Shown here in pieces: positions 11,818 to 22,734 of a stretch of 25,928 nucleotides of DNA. Each line of letters begins with the position of its first letter. Within the stretch, counting starts at the first letter, position 1. The notes below the pieces were generated by a model. The model did not search any database. It was not told the DNA's origin and saw only the letters and a program-made list of their open reading frames with translations. Position numbers and translations under genes: made by a program. The DNA comes from Laetiporus sulphureus 93-53. Lineage: Eukaryota > Basidiomycota > Agaricomycetes > Polyporales > Laetiporaceae. The stretch is from positions 1 to 25,928 of the forward strand of contig NW_024468537.1 in assembly GCF_001632365.1 (NCBI RefSeq), written 5' to 3'.

Positions 11818-13143
11818 GCCAAGGTGTAACACTTCCTACGTGAAAATAGAGCGCTTTGACGTGCTGGACTCCCATTAGCTCGTCCATTGTCAGACTTAGA
11901 TACTCACTGCTGCCTTCCTTCGGTCTTGGCGGTCCCCGGTCACTTTCGAATGTCGGCGCCACTTTCCGCTGGTTGATGATGGTCCTGTCACTGACAAATG
12001 TCAATCGTGGACTGGGATTTCTACCTTCAACAGATGAAGGTGAAGGAAGGACACCGTCCTGTGAAAGCACTCGCTGTCCCCTCTGACTCTTGCAGAAGGC
12101 CGTTCCATCTCCTCTTAACTGTGCACTCTAGACTTGCATGTGCCCGGCCAATTGAAGCTTAATTCCCTTGACATTCACATTGGAGATTGTCATGGAAGTC
12201 AGTAGAGCAAATCATGAGTACTACCCACGCATCGTTCAATATGATGGCATTTTGCTTATTTCGCACATATTATGAGCAGAAGTCGCGTATATGTCGGGCT
12301 TTTGTGCATCATTTCCTTCTAATCTGCGTTCATTGTAGCCGGGTTACACACGTGTGGTTCCCGAAAGGTCAAGGATATCATTACGGAAAGGTTTCCAGAT
12401 AACGCATGCGCGAAATTATTAGTACGAATATGGTGCAGATCTGGAGGCGCATATAGTCACCTCGTACTATAAAGTCTCCACTTCGACTGATAGCTATCTG
12501 CCTTTGTTCTTAACATCTAGGACAAATCTGGGATCGATTTCTTCCATCACCTGAATTCACGATCTCAGACCCGACAGTAATATTTGATATTGACGGCCCA
12601 CTATCCCTCATCAAACTTTCTAACTCTGCACGCGCATCGTCTCCTACGTTTAGGAAAGCCGCACAGTTCTCTTACAATGGCTAGCAAGGGCATAGTACTG
12701 GTTCGACTTACTCGGTTCCAGTGCTCGGCAAACGTGGTGCATGGACGACTGACGGTTCTTGCCGCATATTGCTACCATATATCCAGAGGGATTTGGTGAC
12801 CTTCTGAGCTGCTCGGTCGTTGCAACGGTATGTCATGTACATTGATGTACTTCAACATATGAGAAACAATTCACGTAACGGACGATCTGCTCTGGATCTG
12901 TGCGGGATGATAGAAACGCCAGCCGATCGTTTTAACGTGGTCGCTATGATGCCCTTCTCTGCGCCGCTTCCCGTTCTCGGCGTGGACAATGAGCGACTCA
13001 ATCATGCACCCAAGCGAGCGCGGACACGTATCGCCCCTCCTGCCAGCACGCACGCCTCTTGAGTCTTTCAGACTGCAGTCCTCGAAGCTCGCCTTAGGAC
13101 TCTCCGGATACCGTAGCCAAATCCACTCTGCTGTATCGTCAAT
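11818..13143. other. 1.3-kb stretch with no supported gene
   Basis: Frames here are short and show no domain I recognise. A TATA-like CTATAAAG lies near 12466, followed by a pyrimidine-rich leader and an ATG at 12677. That start opens a 40-codon frame beginning MASKGIVLV, faintly like the start of NAD-dependent epimerases but without the glycine-rich loop. The right end should contain the promoter and leader of the SUR7/PalI gene. A 213-codon minus-strand frame at 12871-13512 is a reverse shadow of that gene's first exons. Confidence 0.5.
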
Positions 13144-14155
13144 ATGGGTCGAGCTCTCCACTTCCCCGGGATGTTCCTCCTGCTCGGGTCCTTCGTGCTC
13201 CTCGTGCTCGTGTCCGTCTCCCTGCCGTGGATGCCCCCACTCGACTTTGTGCGCGTCCACTTTGTCAACGGCACCGTCACCACGAGCCTCGACGCTAACA
13301 ACACCGCGGAGTTGAGGGTGAGTGTCGCTTGCCTGTGAGTGTGATGAACGATCCGTGACCTCCTCGTTCTCTCGGTGGTACGGTAGTTTGGTGCTTGGTA
13401 CGTACGCACACGCCGACCGCACTGCATTGGAAGCTGATTGATGGGCGCAGGGCCGATTGTTGGTACGAAACCTCGGGAACGGGTCTTGTCTGCAGCTCCG
13501 CAGGTCGGTCAAGTGCTCATTGCTTTTTCGACACCCGCTGTCACGCTCACACGACTATCCTACCAGGCTACGCATACAACACGACCGTCTACAGTAAGAC
13601 CGAGTCCGGGAACAGCACTTCGATAAACATCGGCCCGTCCTGGACACGCGGACTTGCGATCCACCCCGTCGGTAAGTCTCCCGTACTGCTGTCCGCATTT
13701 CGTCACCGACCCTCCTCTCCTCAGCTGCGGGAGTGACGCTCATCGCATTCCTCCTCTCGCTGTCCGCCCATGTCACGATGATCCTGCTCACCTCGCTGGC
13801 GACGTTCGTCGGCGGTGTCATCACGCTCGTCGCATTCGCAGTCGATATCGCGCTTCTCGCGTACGTCAAGCACGAGATGGGCCAGCTCGCGGATGTGTCC
13901 GTCGCAGTGAACCCCGCTCCTGGTGCGCACTGCCCCCTGCCACGACCGCCCCCTTAACGAGCTAATTGGACATATTTCGTAGGGTTCTGGATGACCTTCG
14001 CTTCGTTCCTCGCGCTGATGGTCGCCGGGGGTGCCATCTGCCTCGGTCGTCGGCGTGACCGTATGGCGGGCGCCACAAGCTACCCGATGGCGTCCAGCAA
14101 GGTCTCGCGATCCTGGAGGGACCGATTCCTAAACAGCAACAATGATGGCGCGTGA
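13144..14155 (+). CDS. SUR7/PalI (Rim9)-family four-helix membrane protein
   Basis: This family includes Sur7 (eisosome/cortical membrane) and PalI/Rim9 (ambient-pH sensing), all at the plasma membrane. Six exons splice to about 237 residues. The N-terminal helix covers residues 8-28 (FPGMFLLLGSFVLLVLVSVS). A first extracellular loop with N-glycosylation sequons (NGT, NNT, NTT, NST) contains the family pattern RFGAW..C, a second Cys near 76 and a following GYAY. Three more helices lie near 115-138, 139-163 and 182-202, with the family-typical NPAPGFWMTFAS before the last. The tail is short and basic (LGRRRDRMAG onward). PalI proteins usually have longer C-terminal tails, so a general SUR7/PalI call is safer than Rim9. 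It is convergent with H2A.Z. Confidence 0.8.
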
Positions 14156-14662
14156 ACGCTGCTCGTGTGCCGGCGTACCGCACGGGACCCATGCATGAAC
14201 AGCTAACACTCATGATACATTATGCCCGCTGACTATGCCCGCTAATACCAGCGCACTATCGTAGTGTTGTTACGCTCCTTTGTGGACTGACGCTAATGAC
14301 TTTGTTCCTTTGGAACGCTATCACTGTGTTTGAGTGCACATCAAAGCCGCGATACGAAGTGGGAGACGGTGCTTGCTGAGGGTCCTGTACTCCCTGACGA
14401 GCTACCACTTGCAAAGGCTCTTTGTAGCTCAATCGAAATAAGCCAGTCCTTACCGCGGTGCGTAATCCCAAGATCACCGTGCAGAATGCGCGAGCGGATA
14501 TCTTGCCAATTGACTGAGGCAACTATGGTATTACATATCGTCAGATACACGACCAGCAACCAAACTTCCCATGGTCAAGCACAGACAGGATATAAGATCC
14601 AGTAGCACATATCATGATAATCATCGCTCTCACAAAGCCCCGTAGATGGGCTAGGAATACAA
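14156..14662. other. Spacer between convergent SUR7/PalI and H2A.Z genes
   Basis: No gene is seen. Both flanking genes end here, so it should hold two 3' untranslated regions and their polyadenylation signals. Short frames on both strands have no recognisable features. Confidence 0.6.
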
Positions 14663-15459
14663 TCATTGTACCGTTTCTGGCTTCTTCTGCCCCTTGTTGA
14701 CGGTCAAGCTCTTGTGGATGAAGGGCAGTACACCTGGATGCACAGAGCGTGAGAAGATACGACGGGGCTACCCATTGTCCAAAGGACAAACCTCCACCCG
14801 CGATTGTGGCGCGCACGAGCGTGTCCAGCTCCTCGTCGCCCCGGATGGCCAGTTGCAGATGGCGAGGCGTGATACGCTTCACACGCAGATCTTTCGAGGC
14901 ATTACCTAAATACGAAACGATATGTCAGTTCTGTCTCTCTCAGTTGATCTGAGAGAAAGGCAGAGCAGCCTAGTCATACAGGGGCCAGCTGACCCCTATA
15001 ATGCGAGACTCAAGCTAACACGACCGTCAAAGGCTGAGTCGTCAGCACGAAACGCACCAGCAAGTTCCAAAACCTCCGCAGTCAGGTATTCCAGTATCGC
15101 AGACGTGTACACTGCGGCCTTCGCGCCTATCCTGACATTATGTTGTGTCCTCTGCTTGAGGTAACGGTGGATACGACCGACAGGGAACTAGAAGAAAATC
15201 ATCGCCAGTCAATGAAACCGGTTACAAGAAATGCCCGCGTCGTCGCGCCACAGCAGCGATGCAGCGAGGCGACCGTCGATAAACGCTGTAGCGATACACG
15301 AACCTGCAAACCAGCCTTCGCACTACGCGTCTGCAGCATGCGCTGCTGGGCCTGCACCGGTTCATTTGCCGTTATAGACGGCGGAATGACGGATGAAGTG
15401 CTGGGAGGAGCGGCCTTGGTGGCGCCTGCGGCCTTTGATCCTTTTTTTGGTGAAGGCAT
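14663..15459 (-). CDS. HTZ1: Histone H2A.Z variant
   Basis: H2A.Z replaces H2A in nucleosomes at promoters and is deposited by SWR1. Four exons splice to 156 residues. The histone fold runs from [20 protein letters not shown] (47-66) to the C-terminus. The variant is identified by [20 protein letters not shown] (116-135), where canonical H2A has a different LNKLL..VTIAQGGV-type segment, and by [10 protein letters not shown]. The N-terminal tail is about 45 residues, longer than usual. A 60-nt in-frame stretch within it begins with GT and ends with CTGCAG, so it may be an unrecognised intron; splicing it would give 136 residues. The third intron (14906-15057, 152 nt) is unusually long for this window and contains two inverted repeats. 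Confidence 0.93.
14936..14997. repeat. Two inverted repeats inside an H2A.Z intron
   Basis: TCTCTCAG (14936-14943) and CTGAGAGA (14949-14956) form perfect 8-bp arms with a 5-nt loop. AGGGG (14980-14984) and CCCCT (14993-14997) flank a CAGCTG palindrome. Both lie within the 152-nt intron. Confidence 0.8.
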
Positions 15460-15962
15460 TTTGGAATATCGGACGCGAACAAATGTCGGCGAGACAAGCG
15501 CGAAGTGGCGGCTAGACGAGATTACTCAAAGGAGAGAGCAGAGAGCAGCTGGGACACTGTGAGATATAGCAGGATAGAGGACGGTGCCAGAGCAGTGGCA
15601 GAGTGATGTCCGCAAAGAAATTGTGTGAGCTGAGCGGGTGGCTGTCTGGAGAGGTCGTGGTTCGGGACGAAAGACGCCTCGACGCGAGACGCGTTCCGCG
15701 TCGAGGCGACCACGTGCTCCTTGATTGCCAGATGTCAACGACAAATGACATTCGTTACAATTGCGTTACATTACATCACACCGGCAAACAAGTCGCATGC
15801 AAACATCTATAAGAACACTTTGGGGTAGTCTCGGTCCGATATCATATGTACCTCCTCTCATCGTTATGCATCAGCTCATAATAATCTTCACCACCTTTTG
15901 AATTTGCCCTCTCATTGAGTATGGTATAGAATGTGAGGATTGGCGCTACGAGCTTGACTGTG
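15460..15962. other. H2A.Z upstream region and 3' flank of the TAH18 gene
   Basis: No gene is seen. The left part is the H2A.Z promoter (read leftward), with a G/C-rich palindrome at 15675-15708 and an E-box at 15711-15716. The right part should contain the 3' untranslated region of the diflavin reductase. A plus-strand frame at 15603-15812 has no domain and is judged to be chance. Confidence 0.6.
15675..15716. promoter_or_regulatory. Perfect 12-bp palindrome around an MCB box, next to an E-box
   Basis: CGCCTCGACGCG (15675-15686) and CGCGTCGAGGCG (15697-15708) are perfect inverted arms with a 10-nt centre that contains ACGCGT (15689-15694), the MluI cell-cycle box. Each arm carries another ACGCG/CGCGT-like core. 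CACGTG follows at 15711-15716. The element is about 215-260 bp upstream of the H2A.Z start. Its action on H2A.Z is inferred from position. Confidence 0.6.
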
Positions 15963-18271
15963 CTAACTCCAGCATTCTTCCCATAGCCGTCCTTCCCTCT
16001 CCAATCTCGACAAGAAGTCCTCTGCCTCCTCCTCAGTCTTTCCAGCCTCCTTCTGCGCAGCCTCCCGAATCGCAGACCTCACGCCTGCAGGCATTTTATT
16101 TGCAGATCTATTTATCACGTATTAGCTTCGCGGAGGACACGCTCCGCCGACGACTCACCCTGAGATGAACATCCACGCCCCCCTAATTCCAAGTGAATCC
16201 CACAGCTGCTTGCTGTCTTCCCGCATCACGTCCTGGACATAGCGCCGCGGCGCGCCCTCGGGGACATCGCGCGAGAAAGCTGTCCGGTACGTCAGGAGGC
16301 CCTCCGCAGCGTAGTGTGCCCATTCTGTCCCGTAGTGCTGGTCCTTTGCCGCCGAGCGGCATCCGAAATAGAGCGTGTTATCTGCAGAGAGGTCAGCATC
16401 AACGAAGAGCCGTGCAGTCTCCGTCTGCCGTCGGACACTGACCTGCCGCTCCCGCCTGCGTACGCTCTTCGATGATCGCGCGCATAGACGCCACACCCGT
16501 TCCAGGACCAACGCATATGATGGGTGTCAAGTTGTTCGGAGGCAGCGAGAACAGGCCCTTCTGAATCCCTACCCATAGCTTGTCGCCTGCGAAGCATCTC
16601 AGATTTCGCACATGACGTACCACAGTGAATGTTCTCACCTATTCGCAAGTTTGCCATATAGCGTGTGCATACCCCGCGCCGCGGGACCTTCAGCCTCGTT
16701 CGATACACCACGATCGCAACGCACAGGTGGACCTGACGTGGACGGCACTATACGGTAACGTCGCTCAGCATGGCGCAGAAAATCTGCACGACTGGACGTG
16801 TGACTATCGTACCTTGACAGAGCTGGCGATAGAGAATTGACGCGGCCGGAGAGGAGGAAAAAGGTCAAAGATGTAATCTCGGGGAATCCTAGCGGATCGG
16901 AACTCTTCCAGTACCTCGCGGATCGTGCGTCGTGGCTGCTGGCAATAATCATAGAGCTCGTCCTATGAAGACATGAATATAACCGTTAGTAGGTTAGTGC
17001 ACAGGAAACAGAGCATGGCAAGATGAGAGCACCTACCGCGCCTTCCACACTCAGAAACTCATCAATCTTCTCTGCCTCGAGCTCGTTTGCGACGAAATGG
17101 CGGAGCATGGCGAAGAAAGAGCGGCGAGGAACTGTGCCGATATCGAGATATCGTGTGAACAACTGACGCAGAGTTGTCATCCGTGGCAAATGGTCCGGGA
17201 GCGATTGATCTAGAATTGTAGCATACTTCAATCGAGAAATGACCCCGGAAGTTTGAGGAGCTTCACCTTCTAATGTATGTTCGATGATTATAAAATCATC
17301 GGCCGCATTGGCAAAACCGATCGTCGCCAAGAAAGATTCTACATCCGCTGAAGCGACCTCAGGATGGATGATTGCGACGTCTCCAGCTTCGTATCTGCCG
17401 AGAATTGCTCACTATAGACAGCCCTGTCAAGAAGACCGAGTTCCTCACTGGATATCATGGTCGAAATCGAATTCAAAATGCCGAACGTCCTGATACCATT
17501 CCTGGGCGGTAATTCGGCGATTACATGACACGGTCGCCAAATGGTATTGACTGTCATTTTCCAATGGTTCATGGAATGAGCGAAGAGTCGTTGATTCTGC
17601 ATTTCTGATCGCTACGCGTGGTGGAGGCAAGCTGTTCTCTGGGACCACGGTCAGTCCAGTAGGTAGCGGAAAGATTTGTAGGAAGGCCTCAAGAAGACCT
17701 TTGATCCATGGCTCAAATGCGCCGTCTATCCTGAATATCCAAGATCAGAATTCAGTGGTAGCAATAGGTATTGATACGGACCCAAGGGGGTGTTGCTCGT
17801 CGCCTTCACCTCTGGAATAAACTTCGGTGGCTCCCAGGCTGGCAAGTCTGCGCGAGAGCAGTTTCGCGGGCCAGCAGAACTTCTCGTATGCCGTGTCTCC
17901 CAGGCCAAAGACAGCGAAAGATAGATCCTCGAACAGATCCTCAGGGAGGTCGGAGCGGAGGAGCATGTTCCACAACGGAGTCATTGCTCTCGGTTCCCTC
18001 CCGGAACCTGTGGTGGCGATAGAGAATATAACCAAACCCTCCGAGATCAGTTCTTGCTACAGTCTAATGCTCGGCATCAACTTCTCCGACAAAATCAGAG
18101 TAGACTAACCGGTGAATAAGTGTCCATGTTATGGACATGGGCTCGTATGTGAATCCGTCGACATTGTGCAGCAATTCTGTCTGATATCTCCTGAGCTGTG
18201 CCTGTTTCTGTGGCGTACAATATCGTGACGGTTCGCGAGTCTGTCTCGCTCACTTCGCTGGGGGAAGACAT
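15963..18271 (-). CDS. TAH18: NADPH-dependent diflavin oxidoreductase (Tah18/NDOR1-like)
   Basis: Tah18 passes electrons from NADPH through FAD and FMN to Dre2 in cytosolic iron-sulfur protein assembly. Manual splicing gives about 615 residues. The FMN/flavodoxin domain opens with TVTILYATETGTAQEISDRI (14-33) and contains FSIATTGSGREP near 65 and VFGLGDTAYEKFCWPAK near 104. The FAD domain shows LFTRYLDIGTVPRRSFFAML near 320 and the FAD-binding RPRQFSIASS near 400. The following KVPRRGVCTRYMA holds the conserved GVCT. The NADPH domain has ICVGPGTGVASMRAIIEER near 470, LYFGCRSAAKDQHYGTEW near 500 and a terminal EGRLWEECWS with the C-terminal aromatic residue near the end. At least eight introns were inferred. 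It is divergent from LCL3. Confidence 0.92.
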
Positions 18272-18358
18272 GTTGTAAGCGCCCGTCTGTGTAGACTTAT
18301 CAGATAAATGGAAGCGCCGGCCGCGTTAGCGCACAAGTCAGTTCAGACCTTTACCAAA
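18272..18358. promoter_or_regulatory. Compact divergent promoter of TAH18 and LCL3
   Basis: There are 87 bp between the TAH18 start and the preferred LCL3 start. A perfect GATA palindrome, TTATCAGATAA (18297-18307), sits in the middle. A second in-frame LCL3 ATG at 18308 directly abuts the palindrome; using it would leave only 36 bp, so I prefer 18359. Confidence 0.6.
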
Positions 18359-19584
18359 ATGCCTTCCATTCCCTGGCCATGGACCGGCAGCGCAAGCAGC
18401 CAGAGCACAAGCACAAATCTGCCCGAGCACATCCTAACTGCCTCCTTGGAAGCTCCTGGAGATATTGCATTCGGCTTTGATGACAGGGTTGCTTCAGTCC
18501 CTCCTCATATGCTCGCCTTTGCAGCCTTCTGTCTAGGTTCAGCTTCCACCTTGGGCGGGGTCTACGTGTACAGAAGACATTTCAAACGTATTCTCAATGC
18601 AGACTGGGTCACGCCAGACGTACTCCGGCGGAAACGGTTGATCAAGGGGCTTGTGACGAGGTCAATTGTTTCGACGCGGTAGGAGTGTAGCGTCTGTCTC
18701 ATCGAAGAACAGTGTCGGAGACGCCGATAACTTCCGCATTTATCATACACCGGGTTTTGGATGGCGGTGGCCACTCAAGTACAGATTCGTTCCTTCGCGA
18801 GCTAAAGGTCGGTGGTCTCCGCTACCCATTCGCTCGTGCCGATTATTGGATGCTAGTTTGCAGATTTGAAGGACCAAACGATACACATCAGGATCGCTGG
18901 CGTGGATGCACCTGAGGTATGGCGGCACAGGTCTAGTGTTATCCTCATGTCAACACGAGCCACTAGGGCGCGCACTTCGGCAGACCTGCGCAAGCATTCG
19001 CGGAAGAGAGCCTTACATGGCTCAAGAAGCAGATCGAGGGCAAGATGGTGTACTGTCAGCTTCTACGAAGAGATCAGTACGGGCGCATTGTAGGCGCTCA
19101 GAGGGTCACTGTCCTCAGCCTAAATCAATTCCTTGCTGCAGGTTGCAACAGTATATCTGAAACCACGCATACTCCCGAGCTCCCTGTTCCTCGGCAAGCC
19201 GCTTGCTCTTGAGATGCTGCGTGCTGGATGGGTTGAAGTATACGAGCTGTCCGGCGCAGAATACGGCCGCTGGGGCAAAGAAGAGTTCCTACGCATCCAA
19301 GCGGAGGCTCAGTATGCAATGAGTTCGTGAAAGATGACTGACGGAGCTGATTGAAACTCAATAGAGCCGCTCGCCGTGGGATGTGGAAACATGGCACGGA
19401 CGGCGAGTCACCTGCTGATTACAAGCGACGATATGCCAGCTCGTCATCGGATGCGGAAAAGGCTTCTTCGACGCGACGCGCTGCATCTACTGATGGGAAT
19501 GGACAGCATACAAAAGGCAATGTTGTAGATGCTGCGAAAGACGCGAGTTGGGTGCGACGACTCTTCTGGCGTATCCGGGGATAG
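18359..19584 (+). CDS. LCL3: Membrane-anchored staphylococcal-nuclease-like endonuclease (Lcl3)
   Basis: Lcl3 proteins are fungal SNase-fold nucleases anchored in a membrane, mitochondrial in yeast. Five exons splice to about 320 residues from the ATG at 18359. A hydrophobic helix lies at about 50-71 ([20 protein letters not shown]). The SNase domain starts at [14 protein letters not shown] (102-115). Family catalytic positions are visible: the metal Asp in GDADNF, Arg and Glu in [10 protein letters not shown] (141-150), and the Arg of [12 protein letters not shown] (185-196). The conserved [15 protein letters not shown] and [17 protein letters not shown] follow. The C-terminal 50 residues are polar and low-complexity, ending in [10 protein letters not shown]. 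Sequence conservation begins only at PSIPWPW, supporting this start over 18308. It is divergent from TAH18. Confidence 0.88.
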
Positions 19585-20106
19585 CTTGTCCATCCTTTTC
19601 GCTTGTACAGTGTTTTTCATTCTTTGAACCTCTTCATTGTTTGATTTGGACGTCTGTTTGTGGTTCACCTTCATCAGCATGTACAAAGAGCACTTCCACT
19701 CAATCAGAATCATCGGATCCAGTGTTCGCCGTGTTCTTTTCTACTTGCCTACAGTCCATTCTGAATCTGAATATATGCTCTTGCTACCTGAACTGTCGAA
19801 CACTCTAGCACACTGTCACTCACTCGAGCCACAAGTTGTGGCCCGCTGGCCACCCGAGGGCCGAGCGCTTGTTCAGTACTCGATTAGGAAATGCTACGAC
19901 GCTGCATAGCCGGCGAACGATGCTCATGGACCGATACTCTTGTACATTACTCTCCTGTTGTTGAAGCTCGTCGACGTGTCATAAATCTTCTGCAGACAAG
20001 TTTATTAGCGCTGGTTATACTGTGCTGTCCAAACAACTCTCTTGAGCAGTATTGCAGCGCGGGTCGTTAGAACTGATCCGGCAGATCATTCCACTCGATA
20101 TCCAAG
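19585..20106. other. Spacer between LCL3 and the beta-adaptin gene
   Basis: No gene is seen. It should hold the LCL3 3' flank and the adaptin promoter. The frames at 19548-19909 are T-rich read-through without recognisable domains. No clear TATA box is seen directly upstream of 20107. Confidence 0.6.
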
Positions 20107-22734
20107 ATGTCTGCTTTCCGCGCACCCCCTCGGAAGGGTGAGAACTTCGAGCTCAGCGCAGACCTCAACAGTGAGTACAAGGAGAAACGGAAGGATGCCA
20201 TCAAGAAGGTCATTGCTAATATGACGGTGCAGAAGGGTGCGTCTCTGTCTCCCCTGTGCTTGTATTGCCTCTGAAGCCTCCACAGATGTCAGCGGGCTGT
20301 TTCCTGACGTGCTTAAGAACATGCAGACGGATGACCTAGAGCAGAAGAAGCTCGTCTATCTGTACCTTATGAACTACGCCAAGACACAACCCGAGCTGGT
20401 AATCCTCGCCGTCAACACCTTCGTCAAGGACACCGACGACCCGAATCCTCTCGTCCGCGCGCTCGCCATCAGGACCATGGGCTGTCTCCGTGCGGAGAAG
20501 ATCATCGATTACCTCTGTGATCCACTACAGAAATGCCTCCGCGACGATAACCCATATGTTCGCAAGACCGCTGCACTCTGCGTCGCGAAGTTGTACGATC
20601 TGAGGCCGGAGCTGGTGATCGAGAACGGGTTCCTGGAGACGTTGCAGGAGATGATTGCCGATAGCAATCCCATGGTGAAGCTTGTCTACAACATGTACCC
20701 CTTAAATGTACTCACAAATGTTAGGTCGTCGCCAATACAGTTGCCGCTCTGTCAGATATCCACATCGCTGCAACGGCTGCCGGAACCACATCAGACACGT
20801 TCCACATCACCTCTACCATACTGAACAAACTTCTCGTCGCGCTCAACGAGTGTTCGGAGTGGGGACGCGTGGCGATTCTCAATGCGTTAGCGCGGTATGA
20901 GACGGAGGATGATAAGGAGAGCGAGCACATCTGCGAACGTGTTGTGCCCCAGTTCCAACACGCGAATGCGGGTGTGGTACTTGCTGCTGTAAAGGTAATG
21001 TTTTCGTGTTGGTGGCTTGTAAGGTCCGCGAGACTCAGTTCGCGCATTTAGGTCGTCATGATCCACATGCGCCATGTTCGCTCGGAAAGTCTCACCAAGC
21101 AGTTCATTCGAAAGATGGCACCTCCATTAGTAACGATGCTCTCGAATCCTCCAGAAGTGCAATGGGTTGCGCTCAGAAATATCAATCTATTGCTGCAAAA
21201 ACGGCCAGACATTCTCTCAAATGAGATGCGAGTTTTCTTTTGCAAGTATAACGATCCACTGTATGTGAAGGTGGAGAAGCTCGATATCATGGTGCGGCTT
21301 GCCGGAGAGAGCAATGTGGATGCACTCTTGAGCGAATTGAAAGAGTGAGCACATCGTCCGTCTTGGTTTGATACGAGGTGTTCATTGGCGGATAGGTATG
21401 CATCAGAGGTGGACGTTGACTTTGTGCGGAGAAGTATCAAGGCGATTGGTCAAACAGCAATCAAGATCGACGAAGCTGCCGAACGATGCGTGAATGTGCT
21501 TCTGGATCTCATTGGTACTCGAGTGAGCTACGTCGTGCAGGAGGCGGTGGTAGTTATGAAGGTGTATTGGTGCCGCTTTTCTTGCATTGCATGAGCCCTT
21601 CCTAACGCGACCTAGGACATCTTCCGAAAATACCCATCGACATACGAGGGCGTTATCCCAACTCTATGCGCCAATCTCGATGAGCTGGATGAGCCAGAAG
21701 CGAAGGCATCTCTCATCTGGATCATCGGAGAGTATGCGAACAAGATCGACAATGCAGACGAGCTGCTTGGCATCTTTGTGGACTCGTTCACCGAGGAGTC
21801 CTACCCTGTAGGTGCTCATCAATTGCGGCTCTATCTGCGAATTCACCACGCGTTGGGTATAGGTACAACTACAAACATTGACAGCCGTGGTCAAGCTGTT
21901 CCTGCAGAAACCTGATGGGTCGCAAGGTCTCGTGCAGCGGGTGCTCAATACAGCAACCAAGGATTGTGACTCTCCAGATGTGCGAGATCGTGCTTACATC
22001 TATTGGCGGCTGCTATCGACGGATCCAGGTGCAGCGAAGGTACGCATTCACGTGCAGCGTTGACATCTTCCCGCGCATGCTGACGTTGGATGTGACCGAC
22101 CTGCATGCAGGCCGTTGTCCTTGCACATCGGCCCCCGATTTCCCTGCCTCGGACTACAGTGTCCCCGCAACTACTGGAAGAGCTGCTTGGAGAGATTTCC
22201 AGCCTTGCAAGCGTCTACCACAAGCCTGCAGAGACATTCGTTGGGCGAGGACGAGTGGGCGTCGACGCTGTTCAGCGGAAGGGTGCAGAGTACGTCCTTG
22301 GAATCGACCATTACGATGTCCCACTCATCATGGGCTCTTCTAGTAGGCTCGTTGATGACCGGATGGCTGCCCAAAAGGCCCTGCAGACCGTCGCAGCAGG
22401 CCAGCAATCTGAGAACCTGCTCGATCTCTCCGATAACGACGGAACCGAGGACGGGCAGCAGCCTTCCGGCCTTGCGGCGACGACGGTTCTGGCTGCACCA
22501 GCGGCAGAGAACATCTTGTCGGGCACGTCGAGCAATCCGCTCGACGACCTCGTGTCAATCTTCGGCAGCGTGAGCGTGAACGCACCTACCCCTCAGACAA
22601 CGCAGAACATAGACCCGCTGGGTGGGCTGGCGTTCAAAGCGTCGCCTGTACCTGCGTCGACGCCAGCCGCGCCACAGACGAAATCGCCACCAATGCAGCA
22701 ATCGCAGCAGGATGATCTGTTAGGGTTGTTCTGA
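20107..22734 (+). CDS. Clathrin adaptor complex beta subunit (AP-1 beta-adaptin, Apl2-like)
   Basis: Beta-adaptins are large subunits of the clathrin adaptors AP-1 (Golgi/endosome) and AP-2 (plasma membrane). Seven or so short introns were removed, giving roughly 730-745 residues. The trunk is unmistakable: [20 protein letters not shown] (9-28), [80 protein letters not shown] and [13 protein letters not shown]. The hinge contains [10 protein letters not shown], a clathrin-box-like motif, and the protein ends DDLLGLF, similar to a second clathrin-binding motif. No C-terminal ear domain follows, as in yeast Apl2 and unlike the animal proteins of about 940 residues. AP-1 is favoured, but in fungi the AP-1 and AP-2 beta chains are hard to separate by eye. 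The start at 20107 matches the family N-terminus. Confidence 0.92.

Noticed and set aside
12871..13512. 213-codon minus-strand open frame
   Set aside because: It lies antisense over the promoter and first exons of the SUR7/PalI gene, whose spliced product has clear family features. The minus-strand translation is charged and low-complexity with no domain.
18308..18358. Upstream in-frame ATG of LCL3
   Set aside because: Would leave only 36 bp to the divergent TAH18 start and abuts the GATA palindrome. Sequence resembling the family begins only at PSIPWPW after 18359.
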